From Cryphonectria parasitica EP155 (Eukaryota > Ascomycota > Sordariomycetes > Diaporthales > Cryphonectriaceae): a stretch of DNA of 64,000 nucleotides. Made by a program: the position numbers and the translations under genes. Under the pieces are notes generated by a model. The model ran no database searches and was not told the DNA's origin. It saw nothing but the letters and a program-made list of their open reading frames with translations. The stretch is taken from positions 3,250,228 to 3,314,227 of the forward strand of contig NW_024468914.1 of the NCBI RefSeq assembly GCF_011745365.1, read 5' to 3'. Of the stretch, positions 53,399 to 64,000 are shown piece after piece (the stretch's first letter is position 1; every line of letters starts with the position of its first letter).

Positions 53399-55319
53399 AG
53401 AAGGCGGCGGCGGCGGGAGAACTCCTGTGCTGTGTTGTGCATGTAGTAGAGAAAATGAGTTTCTTCCGTCTAGACAATGACGACGATGGCAACAATAACA
53501 ACACCAACAACAACTAACCAAGAGAGTTTAATTATCCTCGTTTCGCAGGCCCAGAATGTACAAGGCACAGTTTGCCAAATGGGGTTGGTCCAAGTACAAC
53601 TGCAAGCGGATGAGGAGAGACGTGTCTTCCGGCAAGCCCGTGGTGAGATCCCAGGGCAAGTCATGCTACCGGGTCAAGAAGCATAGGGGCGCGGTGACGA
53701 CAGCAGCAGAAAAGGAAAGACAGGACTCACAGGACTCGGGCACAAGCGCAAGAGTAGGTCCTTCAGGATCTTCCTCAGCGCAGCAGACACAGGACTCAGG
53801 CGCAGTTGTAGAAGTAGGTCCTCGAGGAACCTCCTCCTCCTCCTCCTCCTCGGCGGCGGCGGTGGTGCTGGCGGTGACGGCGACGCATCAGCCTGCATCC
53901 GCCCTCCAGCTGGCCCCGTCGTCCTTTCGACCATCGACGGCGACGATGCCTCCGCCCACACAACCGTCCTCTGCGGCGGCGGCCACGACACAACTCGCCA
54001 GGAGACCAATATCGTCGTCGTCGTCGTCATCAGCGTCTCTTCCCCAGCACATTCTCCATGTCAACGACACAACACGCTTCATACAGTCCATCCTGACGGA
54101 CATCCGCAGCCATGTGTATGAGATCTTCTCGCGGAAACCAGACTGGCACCAGTCCAGGGCCTCCAAGATCGGGCTGATCAATGCGTACGAGTACACCTCG
54201 TACGACCACTTTGTGATCGCCATGGACGCCTTCCTCAAGAATGAGCACCACAACGGCGGCGAGATCCTGCGACAGGCCTTTCTGGAGGTCGAGGAGGCTA
54301 TCCTGACCGACTACAGCTCGACCTTTTACTTCTTCTTCATCGACCTGCCCGACTTGTTTCTGCACTACGGCCGCCACGACATCCTGACCATCCTGCTGGG
54401 CCACATCAAGCGCCTGACAGGCGCCATCACCCTCCGCGAGCGCATCAGCGGCACTGGGTTCGCAAGCCTGCACGCCCTGGCCGAGACGGACCCTGGCGTC
54501 CTGCGCCACTACATCTCGACCGCCTCGGGCCTGTGGTGCGACCTGCTGTCCGAGCTGCGTGGGTCGCGCGACAGGAGCACCTTGCTGGCCCAGAGGAACT
54601 ACCTGCGCCACAACAGGAGTGCCGACCATCGATTTCGCGTCGGCAGGCTGTGCGGGGACTATGTGGTGCTGCTGCGCGACGTGCACCAGCAGTTTGGGCC
54701 TGGCCATGACATGTCGCGCCACATGGAGGACGTCATCCTCTCTACGCAGATGGTCCACGACTTCTTTGTCGACGGCTTCGTCCGGCAGAACGAGACGTTG
54801 GTCGCCAGCCTCGAGGACAAGTACCGCATCGGCAGCCCTGCGGCATCCTCTGCCCTGGAGAGTCTCGTCCTGGCCGGCGGCAGCCGCAGCAGGAGCAGCG
54901 GCAGCAGCAGCTCCGACGGAGACGAGCCCGGCTATCATCCTGCTGCCCCAGTCGGGGTGCTCGCCCCGCAGGGCTGGGACGTGCTCGACAGGAGCATCCG
55001 CAGCAACTGCTACCACCGCCTGTCGTACTACTACAGCCACCACGGCGACGCGGACCGGGCCAATGACTACTCCGCCAAGGCCAGCGAGGGCTGGCGCGAC
55101 ACGTTCTGGCACCTCGAGGCCGAGGCCCAGCTGGTTGCTGCGGGCAGGCATTTCGAGGCACAGTCTCTGCGGCGGTGCAGGCTCGAGGCGCAGTATTTCC
55201 ACAAGCTGCCGGAGAATGATGAGATGATCTTTGGTGGGTGGCGTGGGATGGCCGGTAGTCGTGCTGGTGGTGGGAGCTGGTCTGGCACGAGGAGGACCAG
55301 TGATGGGACGCGAGGTTGA
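52843..55319 (+). CDS. Clr5-domain protein, putative regulator
   Basis: Two exons, 52843-53243 and 53549-55319, in phase, 723 aa. Residues ~1-100 are Gln/His/Pro/Thr-rich and disordered. At about 108-155 the Clr5 domain is split by the intron: W-EAHKSMINDLYMGRN-L-EVVEQM, then FIATPRMYKAQFAKWGWSKYN. This matches the consensus in which a WexhKxxIxxLY helix leads to a yKxxFxkWgwxKy motif, and its restoration confirms the splice. A basic stretch (KRMRRD, RVKKHRG) and Ser-rich runs follow. From about 330 a helical, conserved-looking C-terminal region covers the rest (GLINAYEYTSYDHFVIAMDA, STFYFFFIDLPDLFL). Clr5-domain proteins are named for a fission-yeast silencing/regulatory factor. Nuclear localisation and DNA or chromatin function are inferred. 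The 305-nt intron is packed with microsatellites. Confidence 0.85.
53244..53548 (+). repeat. Microsatellite-rich intron of the Clr5 gene
   Basis: The intron between the two Clr5-domain halves contains a C run then a T-rich tract (53263-53310), GAA/AAG repeats with GGC units (about 53367-53417), and AAC/ACC units near 53492-53518. Such tracts are prone to length change. Confidence 0.8.
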
Positions 55320-56148
55320 TGATCTTTTCTCTCGAGGTCAGAAAGATCTACGGTGTCTCGTGTTGTCCTGAGCTTTGGGTTGGGAAGGTCTAGACGCATA
55401 CGTACGTGGGCCATGGACAAACGCCAGGACAGGACGATTCCCCAATAATGAGCCATGATCTCTACGATACAAGCGAGTGCATGAAGATATGTTGGCAAAG
55501 ATGTGGGAGAGGGCGCATCAACCTGCACAAACGGCCAGTAAAGCGCAGTCAGTGGTCACTACCTGGCTTTACAACACAGCTTGCCAGTCCATGTTCTTAC
55601 CCCAGGAAACTCATTCACCTATCGACATGGGGAATTCATTACACAGGGGCTGGGCTTCACTTGAAGGCCACAAGAGCTTTCACAGGTCACTGTGCTCGGA
55701 AAAAACAAGGCTATCCGAAGCCCACAATGACCTAGTGAATGTGAACTACCAGTCCAATGGCTGAGCACGCCCACCTCCCTTTTTGATTCTCAATTCGACA
55801 AGAAAAGGAGAAAGAAAAGAGGAGGCTACAAGCTCTTTCTTGGTCCTGACCCACCTCTTCTATTGTCCCACATCCTTTCACCAACAATTGCGACAAGTCC
55901 AACTAGCAAACCACAAAACTCTCAGACTCTGCTCCAAATGGGACAAACAGCATACCTGGAAACTTGAGATCACAACCTGCTTTGGCACCAAAGGCAGCAT
56001 ATGTTGCACATCCTCCCTGCGGGGGCTTACAAGACAAGATCCATTGGGCGAGAACAAACCCATCACCACCAAAGCAAGAACGGCAACAATAACGAACCCA
56101 AGTATATCAGAAGAGTTTGATTGGAATAGCAAAAGAGAGGACGAAAAG
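55320..56148. other. Intergenic and leader
   Basis: About 0.8 kb between the Clr5 gene stop and the next + strand ATG. The frame of the next gene stays open upstream through most of it, but without an ATG; it is more likely leader. Nothing else recognised. Confidence 0.45.
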
Positions 56149-56820
56149 ATGGCACCCAAGCTCCCCGTCTCCTTCACTTCCATCAAGACCGCCCTCTGCC
56201 TCTCTGCCACCACCACCAAGGGCGCCTTCTCTGCCACCGCTGCGCTCCCACGGCCCTCTCTCCTCTTGACCCGAATCTCCAGACGCTCCGCCTTTTCAGC
56301 CGCCACCGACCCTGTTCTGGAGAGCACCATTGCCAACACCACCGCCACCGCCACCACCATGGGCCGGTCAGGCTACGACAAAACCAACATGAGAGACGCA
56401 CAGAACCCGCGCGTTGCTGGCACTAAGAAGGAGACAAAGGCTGCTGCCGATCTCCTCACAGCGCAGCCTCACCCCGTTCTTGGCCCGAAACAGACCCAGA
56501 GCGCCAAGACGACCTCTGCATCTTCCCAAGAGCAGGCCATGTCTGCTGCTCCAATGGCCCAGAGCAAGGCCCAGGAACGATCCGGTGCGTGCCCTTTCTA
56601 TTCCTGCTCTCATGCACATGTAGCCAGATGACCCACACCACCACACCCCATTGCCGTACAGCAGCAGGGCCAAGCTGACCATGAACGACCTTTGGTCTTG
56701 CTAGACCTACCATTCACGATCCACGTACCTTTCGAGTGCGAAGGAGGACAGTGCGTTGACGCAGAGGACGAGATTCCTGTGCCGTCTCTCGTGGGCCGGG
56801 GTTGGACCTTCTGGTCGTGA
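56149..56820 (+). CDS. Small protein with probable mitochondrial presequence
   Basis: Two exons, 56149-56584 and 56705-56820, in phase, 183 aa. Residues 1-~52 contain Ser, Thr, Ala, Leu, Lys and Arg but no acidic residue (MAPKLPVSFTSIKTALCLSA ... LLLTRISRRSAFSAA), a classic mitochondrial targeting presequence. The middle is Ala/Thr/Gln-rich. The second exon, short and outside any long reading frame, ends the protein with an acidic/aromatic block: LPFTIHVPFECEGGQCV, then EIPVPSLVGRGWTFWS. The donor is GGTGCGT and the acceptor TTGCTAG, and the phase fits only this junction, which makes the model credible. No family name recognised. Function unknown; the two Cys in the tail (ECEGGQC) may bind metal or form a disulfide. 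Confidence 0.55.
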
Positions 56821-58320
56821 AAATGGGGGGTAGCCAGTATAGGGTGGTTGGCGGGTGTTTTATTCTTCACGGCAGAGGTGACACCTACTTGCCTGGGACA
56901 ACTTGGGAGAGATGGAGCTAAAGAGGTTACACGAGTTGATGTTGAAAGGACCGTGACTCACGCCTTTGGGGAAAAGGAAGATCAGTGAGCATCGGCATGG
57001 AGTCTCCTCCCATTTTTTTTAGAACCTTCACTCGAAGAGGAAGGGAAAAAAGGCGCCAGAGTGTGGTGAGGGCCACGTTTTGCTTGTGATCATCCAAGGA
57101 CATTCAGCAAGGCTCAGAGCGATTGTCAAATTGTGGGAGTCAACACTGAGTTTGGTCCAGGTCGCACAAACAAATGAGTGAAAGAGAAAGACAGTACCGG
57201 TAATCAGTCAGTCAGCCAGCCAGTCAATCAGCTGGTCAATTCATAATAATAATCATTGATATTTTAAACTCACTACAATCGTATGTCAAAATTGACAGGG
57301 ACCAACCACATGGTCAAACAAGGAGAAAAAAAAAAGTTAGGTTTTGGGGGGGGGGGGGTTCTCGGAGATATCAAGTCCCAGAAGTTCAAGTCCAGACTTC
57401 AACAATTCAATCCTGAATCAATAAGATGGCGAGCGAGGTAAGCGATTGAATATTTGTGTTACATATAATTATACCCATTCAGTTTTTGAACGTGTCCTCC
57501 TTTGTTAATTACACCTCGATTACCACTGCTCATGTATTATTGTTCCTCAAGCCAAAAAGCAATAATAAAAAATATGAAACGTAACTGAACTTGAACTGCC
57601 CAGAAACTCGGAACGATAGTGTAACAATCGCGTCCATTATCCAATAGGAAAAAAAAAGAAAAAAGGAGGTAAAACCCAAACTTTATACTATTGAGTTGAG
57701 AATACACGCTCGTTGGGTTTTTGTATCCCTCGACTTTCTACTTTGCTTTCTCTCTCCTGCCACCTCTCCCCTTTCACCCTCTCAGCCCAAAGGAATGGAT
57801 GTTTCTTTTCTTTTTCCCCCACACCAAAAGTCGCCCGTCCAGCAATTTCAAATGATTTGCACAAATCAAAAAACGTTCCATGACTGCTGTTGCTAGGAGG
57901 GGGTATTTACTGCATTTACAAGGACAAAACATCGCCCCCAATTCAAGGACCCATACCCCCAAAACACCGCGTGAAGAGCAAGGTAAAGAAAGAAGGGAAA
58001 AGAAAGAAAAGAAAACCAGGTTGAGTGGAACTGAACTCTAAAACGATAGCTCCTTGATGCAAATGTTTTTGTCTTCTCCCCAATGTCCAAAATGACAACA
58101 ACGGGCTCCAGTAACCAAGAAAAACCACACAAAACAGTGAGAATAACCAACAGTGTGATTCAAGACGCTGCAAATAAAAGCAACTTCGGCGTCTGCCGCC
58201 CGGCAGCGCGACGTATGTTCATAGTCTTTTATAGACAGTATGAAGTTTGTGAAGACAGGAGATGATTTTTTTTTTCCCCCCTGCTCTTCGCCCTGCTCTC
58301 TCTCTTTTTTTATATTTTTC
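56821..58320. other. Convergent 3' region with homopolymers
   Basis: About 1.5 kb between two convergent gene ends. It contains CAGT/CAGC tandem units at about 57205-57235, a G run at 57346-57358 and long T/A runs. No gene or RNA supported. Confidence 0.5.
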
Positions 58321-59986
58321 TTAATACCATGGTAGACCATTGTTGTTGATATTGTCGGCCGCCTCCTGAGAGGATGGCATGTTGAGGAAGTCATCGATGT
58401 TGAAATCTCCCGTAGTAGGAAGATCAGCAACCATATTGCTGGCGCACCAATCAAAGGATGGGTTGCTCTTGGCCATCTCATACAGAGCCAGATCGTTATC
58501 AAACGTGGCGGCCGGTGTTGTCTCAGCAGACGCACGCGGCGATGCAGAGTCATGAACCAAGGTGGGACTGATGGAAGAACTGTCTCGTGTCGCGTGGCAA
58601 TCGGTCGCCGCGGAGGCAGGCTGGCCGGTCGCAGAGGCTGACAGTTGCGAAGAGATCCTCGACATGGGCTGGTTCGGGAAGGGCACAGAATGGCGGTGCT
58701 GGTTTCTCGGAGGCGGTGGGTCTTGTAAGACCATGGGAGTCTGCTGAGGGCCAAAAAGCCCCGGGTTGTCGAGCTGCCATCCTCCCTGCATATTGTCCAT
58801 CCACGCGCCTGCAAATATGTCGTGCAGGTTCTGTGGCAGCTGGGAGGTGAAGTGTGCCGTCGGTGGCCCTGGCGTGGTAGTCAATGGGGCATCGTACTCT
58901 GACCGCCGGCGCTTGGACAGCGGCTCCCCTGAAGGTGTAGTAGCCGTCGAGTGTCCAGGTGTATGAAGCGCCGAGCGCAGTCCGCTCGACGCCTGGCGCG
59001 CCCGCCGCAGGCCTTGTGAGGCTGCATGATTGTGAAGAGCTGTGTTCACGTGCGAGGAGCCGCTGCCCGCCTCGCTCGCAGCAACGGACTGGGAGCGGCT
59101 CGTCATGTGGTCCGAATTGAGTGGCGGTGACATCTGTGGAAAGTTCGTGTTGGGTGTCGTCATGGGACTCGCGACGGAGTGCGGATGGAGGCCAAAGGTA
59201 AACGTAGGACTTCCAAGGGCCGCAGGGCTCATGCCGGGTGACAACATACTGCCAGGAGTGGAGGCAGTCTGGCCCGTCAGGGGAGAGGGCACGGCGGCGG
59301 GATGGGCAGAGGCTGGAACGGGACGTGATGGTAACGACGTGTCGATATGGAGGGCCTGAGCTGGTGAGTCTGTGGCCTGGTGAGGAGGACGAGGAGGTGC
59401 GGCTGCGTAGGCCATGTCCAGCTGCGAGTGCACTGGCGGTCGTGTCATGGCTCCAAAGATTCGCTCAAAGTCACGCTCGACCTGAGCCACGCTGGCGCCC
59501 CTGGCGAGGAACGATGGGTTGGCGACAGACTGGTGCATGGCTGCCTGTATGGTGGCAAAATCCTGGAATTTGGATGGCAGGTCTCTCCAGATGTTGGGTC
59601 GTGGCGGGTCATCCTCCTCCTCGTACATCTCCTCCTTGAGGACGACATCCTCGCTGATCTTGAGGCCCTTGCCGGTTCTCTCCTTGTGGATGATGGAAGC
59701 CATCTTGGCTGACTGGACACGGGCGTCGATACTCCTGTCACTCCGTCTCGACGCGGCGATATAAGCTCGTTCCTTATTTTCCGAAGGAGATCTCTCGCTC
59801 TGCTGCTTGAATTAGGATCTGCTCAGGTACACGGCGCTGGAGGAGGGACGAGGAGGACAGAGAATCGTGGCGAGTGGCAATGATGAAGAGTCAACAGACA
59901 AACAAACTGACCTGTCTGGGTTGTGGCTTGCCATCGGTGGCAGTAAGACCGCCTGCACCGCCGGGTGGACGAGCGTTCTTCACCAT
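58321..59986 (-). CDS. Conserved Ser/Pro/Thr-rich fungal protein, possible regulator
   Basis: Two exons, 59986-59912 and 59712-58321, in phase, 488 aa. The first exon encodes only 25 residues (MVKNARPPGGAGGLTATDGK...) and joins to SAKMASIIHKERTGKG, so the ATG at 59703, sometimes chosen, would lose the true N-terminus. Residues ~30-110 look ordered and conserved (KISEDVVLKEEMYEEEDDPP, NIWRDLPSKFQDFATIQAAM). The centre (about 110-330) is Pro/Ser/Thr/His-rich and disordered, with SPG/SPAA motifs and a basic KRRRSEY patch (nuclear-localisation-like). The C-terminus is acidic and hydrophobic (TGDFNIDDFLNMPSSQEA), resembling a transactivation segment. No DNA-binding domain seen. A transcriptional co-regulator is a guess. 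The 5' leader is long and GA-rich. Confidence 0.75.
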
Positions 59987-62900
59987 TGTTGTTGTATAAT
60001 GTTGTAATAATTATTCGTTCCGGGTGAGTAATGTTTGCTGTGATGATATTTGTGATGCGAGATAGATCAAGCGTTGTGGAGATGAGATCTTCTCGCGTCG
60101 TGGTGTGAACACTGGGAGAGGAGTAAAAGACCTGGGGTTCTGGAGGGGGTAGAAAACAATACTTGGGCTGGAACCGTTGTCTCAGAGAGAAGGAACTGAG
60201 GAGGGAGGGGGAAGATAGGGAAGAAAAATAGATCCAAGCTCAAGTTTCCAAAACGAGAGAGGCGTGGAATGCGCCTTCGTTTTTAAGCTGTGGGGGGGTG
60301 GTCTCGGTAAGAACGTGGCCGGGAGTGTGAGTGTGATCGAGGGGAAACGAATCTGCTTATAGGAAGTCAAGCAGTTCGCAGGCCAGACAAGGCGCGAGAC
60401 CCAGGACCTAATAAGTTGCTGCACCCACTCAAAGCGCCTCCTCTTTCTCTTTTTCTCTCTTTCTTTTGCAGAACGCGCGCGGGGCGAAAAGGTCAGGCCC
60501 CAGTGTACCGAGAGGATGCCCCAGGGCTGTTTAGGCGTAGAAGCTAGCTGCAGGTGGAAAGTAGCTAGGGAGTTATCTTGTTTTCCTGGACGCAGGAGTC
60601 CGTCTTGGGTTCTTGAGAGAAGGGGGAAAGGGACAGGGTCAGGCAGATGGGCTGGTACAAAGTGACGATAGGGCAAAGGGCTAGAGGACCGGTCACAAGC
60701 ATTGACTATGCGTGCTATGGGAGAACCATTTCTCGTACTACTACTACTCCAGGCACTGGCAATTAGTCACAACCATCCTGAGGGCGGAAGAGCAAAAATC
60801 CCACTTGGCGGGGCCCCACCATTATGCTAGTTGTCAGTGTCTGTTCGCAGGACGAAGCCAGCAAAAAGTGGCATGAGTGTTTTCGATCTACATCCGATTG
60901 AGAGCCGATGGTGCCAGAGATGGTTGCGGGAGATCGATCTCGATCGGCGCAGCAGGAAACGGGCTGTTGTTAGTAGAGTACTAGCCAGCGTAGTGCTACA
61001 TGCCATGAAACTTATGTACTTTGCTATGTGGATAGCTTAGTCATAACCTAAAATGGTAGTGAGCTCGTCGGGGTTAGCTGATAAAGAGTGTGGGAGCTGT
61101 TCCCATACCATGCCGAATCCCACTGTGGCTCGCTGCGCTGTGCTGTACTTGTTGGACGGTCTCTCTTTTTCCACCCGGACAATCAGCTGCTCGAAAGGAT
61201 GTTAGTGATCAAGGGTCAATTCTAGACCACTTTTTCATAAACAAATTGTAAAGCATATGTGCAGAGAAAAGAAAAGAGAGAAGAGGAGAAGAAGAAAAAA
61301 ACAGACAAAAAAACAATCTCGCGGGTCAGCCGGAGGAGCTCGCATCCACCCAGTTTGTTGGTGTGGTCGAGCTACAGGATGCAGCCCGAAGCATGCTTGC
61401 AGGACGCCAGCATGCTTTGCGAATAGGGCCAAAACTAAGGGCACCACATGTACAGTACCATGTACAGTGACTTGTGCACCAGAGTAAAGCAAAACAGAGC
61501 TTCCCCGCTGCAACAAACTGTGCACAGCCCAGCAGCTGCTTGAACATAAGATCGGTTGAGTCGGCAGGGTCCGGATTTGCCTCTGCGTCGTTCCCCTCTC
61601 CCACCACACCGTTCTCTCCTTGGATTTTTCTCCTTCCCCCTCCCTCTCTTGTTTTTTCTTTTCCCATTTTGATTTCTCTTTATTCTACTTGTCTCCCACT
61701 TGATGTAGATTCTTTTCATTGTTCTTTCTTCCCTTCGAATAAAAAGGCGGCCCCCTTTTGTTATTCTCAAGATCAGCATTCTTCGGGGTTAGCAGGTCTT
61801 GAATTTCAAGTCTGGCCCACAGGCGGGACAGCTACACCTGAGACACACGGACGGCCTGTACGGACTGGACCCTCCGGCTCAGCAAGCTGGTACGCTTGCT
61901 AACCAGTGGGCCCCTCCCTAACACTGTCCCTGCCCCATAGGACGAAGACATCTATTGGCACGACTGGTTTCGACGGTACAGCAAATCTCAAGCTGAGCAC
62001 TAACAAGCGCCTCATAGGCTGGCTCCTCCTTGGGCGAGTGACCAACAAGCTTAGGCTATGGGGCAGAGGGAAAATGGATTCGATATTATCGTCTCTCGCG
62101 AGCAGCACGGTTCACTCGCCTGTGTTGACCGACTCCTGTCGTGTTTTTTCCCTTCCGAGGTCGAGACCAGCGGACGGACCAAGAACCACACTCCCTATCG
62201 AATTTCCCTGTAGATTTCCCTGTGAATATGGCGTCCCCAGTAGCAAGTTTACCGTGGCGCCCCCTGCGCTGGAGCTCAGATTACTAACTTGGCGGGGCTC
62301 CAACTGCGAAAGATTTCGGAAATGTTAGTTGCCGGGAACAAAGACAATCAGTATTACCACAGAGGATCGTTCCCAGGTCCTGCCTGTCAAGATCACAAAT
62401 GCCGGTAGTTGACAAACCTGAGCTTTTCGTCATTGGCATCGCCCCTCGCTCCTTTGACGTCGATTTTCCCCCACGGGCCCCAACGATGTCATCTCCTAAT
62501 TGAAGGGGGAAGAAAAAAAAAGGAAAAAAAAAAAAAAAGCCCAGTGTTCATCACGTCTGCACTCGCGGCTGCAATATGAGCCGTTCTCTAATACCTTGTA
62601 ATACGTGATTGTGTTCTTCCCCTCATACTACATTCGCCACCCTCCGTTGAAACCTTATCGGGCTTGCTATTCTTCCCTCCAGGGGTGCGCCTCCCAGCCT
62701 TTGTTCTCTTCACTGCCAAGATGGGCATGTAGCGCGAAATAGCTCCCCATGGGCAAATCCAAAGAATCCCATCCTTCTCTATCATGGCATTCCTGCTGCT
62801 TCCTTCCGACTCCACTTTCCCTTCCAGCCAGTCGGATCTCTCTCACCCAGCACATCTGCCTGCTCATTCGTCAAATCCTTCCTCCTCGTGCTAGGTGGGC

Positions 62901-64000
62901 GTCGAACTATTGCCAGAGGAGGCTGGCCGAAGGCGTTTTGTGTGTGTGGTTGTTGTGTGTGGAAGAAACGTTCCCCAACAGCCCGCAGTGCTCTCAGCGC
63001 CAGGTCGTCAGGAGGCGCGCCATGGTTGTGCATACGTGTGGTGGTTGTGTCTTGCATATGAACCAGGGGGGGGGGGGGGGTTAACAAGAATTCACGTTTC
63101 TTGTTTTGAAAAGCTATTGCATTCGCCGGGATTCCTAGTTCAACATCTTGCGTGCACTTTGCTCGGCACACACCTTTTGGCTGTCAGGCAGTTCTCTTCT
63201 CTCTGGCATTCTCAAGAGCTCGGCTGCTTCCAGAGAATGGAGCGTCTCTTGACACGAGAGAGAGAGAAGAGAAGAGGGTTGTATGAGAAGAGAACTTCCG
63301 ATTTCCCAAACCCTGTCTGCTCCACTGCTCTGTTCCAAAACATCTACGCGATCAACGGCATGTACTGCATATTCTGCCCATCGGTGAGAGTGTAACGCCG
63401 TCCTCGTTGTAACGAGATCGAAAGAACATTTTTCCTTCCGATCTAGACAGGACCCTTCTTGACGTCGAAGGTGAGGCCATTTCCCGATCTGCCATTGACA
63501 GTCACGATAATAAAATCCCTCTCAAAGGGGCGCATTTTGGGAACCAAACCCTTGGCAGCAAGAAAAAGGCTAGGGGCTGCCTGCATGGGCTTGTTCCTGT
63601 CAACCGATCTCCAGATGATGGGATCGATACCACCTGCAACCCTAGGCCCTGGTAGATCTTGGGAGGGAAAGGAAGGGTAACACACGACCCAGGAAAAGGG
63701 TCAGCCTAGGCGGGAAGAAGGAAAAAGAACATTGAAAAGACTTATTGGAACCCCATGCTTCTTATTTTTTTTTTCTTCTTTTCTTCTTCTTTTTCCATCT
63801 TCTTCCCTTTCATCCCCACAAAAGTGGGTTTGATAGAAGCAGAGAAGCCTCCTCACCCGTCCTGATCCTAGTTGCTATTGCATCATTTCTTCTTTCAAAC
63901 CGCCCAAGTCAATCGCCGCCCGCCCCGGCGTCTCGGGCTCGATCGAGCTTGTTTAGGGCCTGTTAAGTACCCACCCATCAGCAGGCGAGATCTTCGTTGT
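59987..64000. other. Four-kilobase region without supported gene
   Basis: The longest gene-poor stretch. It begins with the leader/promoter of the gene ending at 59986 (AG/TC-rich). A tandem CATGTACAGT repeat occurs at about 61447-61468, A runs near 62513-62538 and a run of 15 G at 63066-63080. All ORFs are short, lack motifs and switch strand. The right end may be the promoter of a gene outside the window. Confidence 0.5.

Noticed and set aside
54030..55202. 390-codon open frame on the - strand
   Set aside because: Antisense to the Clr5-protein C-terminal region; composition is a mirror of GC-rich third positions and no domain is recognisable.
55783..56148. N-terminal extension of the mitochondrial-type protein
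   Set aside because: Open in frame but without an ATG; the ATG at 56149 begins a typical presequence.
60182..60676. 164-codon frame on the - strand
   Set aside because: Falls in the AG/TC-rich leader region upstream of the gene at 59986; no motif and biased composition.
61085..61140. Segment resembling part of a 5S rRNA (CCATGCCGAA-like)
   Set aside because: Only about 15 bases match, no flanking stem pairing or fungal 5S context; chance resemblance.
1..64000. CRISPR array, prophage or bacterial operon
   Set aside because: No direct-repeat/spacer structure or bacterial gene order; introns throughout show a eukaryotic nuclear genome.

Overview
The window looks like nuclear DNA of a filamentous ascomycete (Pezizomycotina, most likely Sordariomycetes). 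The reasons are short introns (about 40-350 nt) with GTRNGT donors and CTAAC-like branch sites, GC-rich third codon positions, TATA boxes 95-165 nt upstream of secreted-enzyme genes, and lineage-typical families: GH7, GH5_5, AA9, GH28, Clr5-domain, 2EXR-like, OPT and fungal purple acid phosphatase. I could assign 22 protein-coding genes, most of them intron-containing and joined here by phase-consistent splicing. A further small membrane ORF and one gene end at the left edge are doubtful.

Layout. 0-1.3 kb: possible 3' end of an unrecognised gene. 1.3-4.4 kb (-): OPT oligopeptide transporter. 6.5-8.3 kb (-): GH7 cellobiohydrolase. 11.4-13.5 kb: vWA-domain protein (+) and 2EXR-like protein (-). 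14.1-15.9 kb (-): two related small secreted proteins. 18.9-20.3 kb (+): GH5_5 endoglucanase. 20.76-20.97 kb: probable solo LTR with a 5-bp target duplication. 21.0-23.2 kb (-): low-complexity hypothetical protein. 23.7-27.6 kb: carotenoid/stilbene-cleaving oxygenase (-) divergent from a SnoaL/NTF2-like protein (+). 28.0-31.1 kb (-): small secreted protein and purple acid phosphatase. 33.0-34.1 kb (-): AA9 lytic polysaccharide monooxygenase with an 18-nt microexon. 36.9-40.9 kb: two more small secreted proteins. 41.7-43.2 kb (+): coiled-coil protein. 43.6-46.0 kb (-): secreted 5'-nucleotidase/metallophosphatase. 47.2-48.3 kb (-): GH28 polygalacturonase. 49.4-59.99 kb: housekeeping and regulatory block with NOP9, a Clr5-domain protein, a putative mitochondrial small protein and a Ser/Pro-rich conserved fungal protein. 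60-64 kb: no gene seen.

The left 48 kb is secretome-rich. It combines crystalline-cellulose attack (GH7, GH5_5, AA9), pectin attack (GH28), phosphate and nucleotide scavenging (two secreted metallophosphoesterases), peptide uptake (OPT), a candidate aromatic-dimer cleaving oxygenase and five small secreted proteins. This fits a plant-associated or lignocellulose-degrading lifestyle. The right 15 kb looks like conserved core genome. I saw no tRNA, rRNA or CRISPR. Microsatellites are frequent in introns and leaders.
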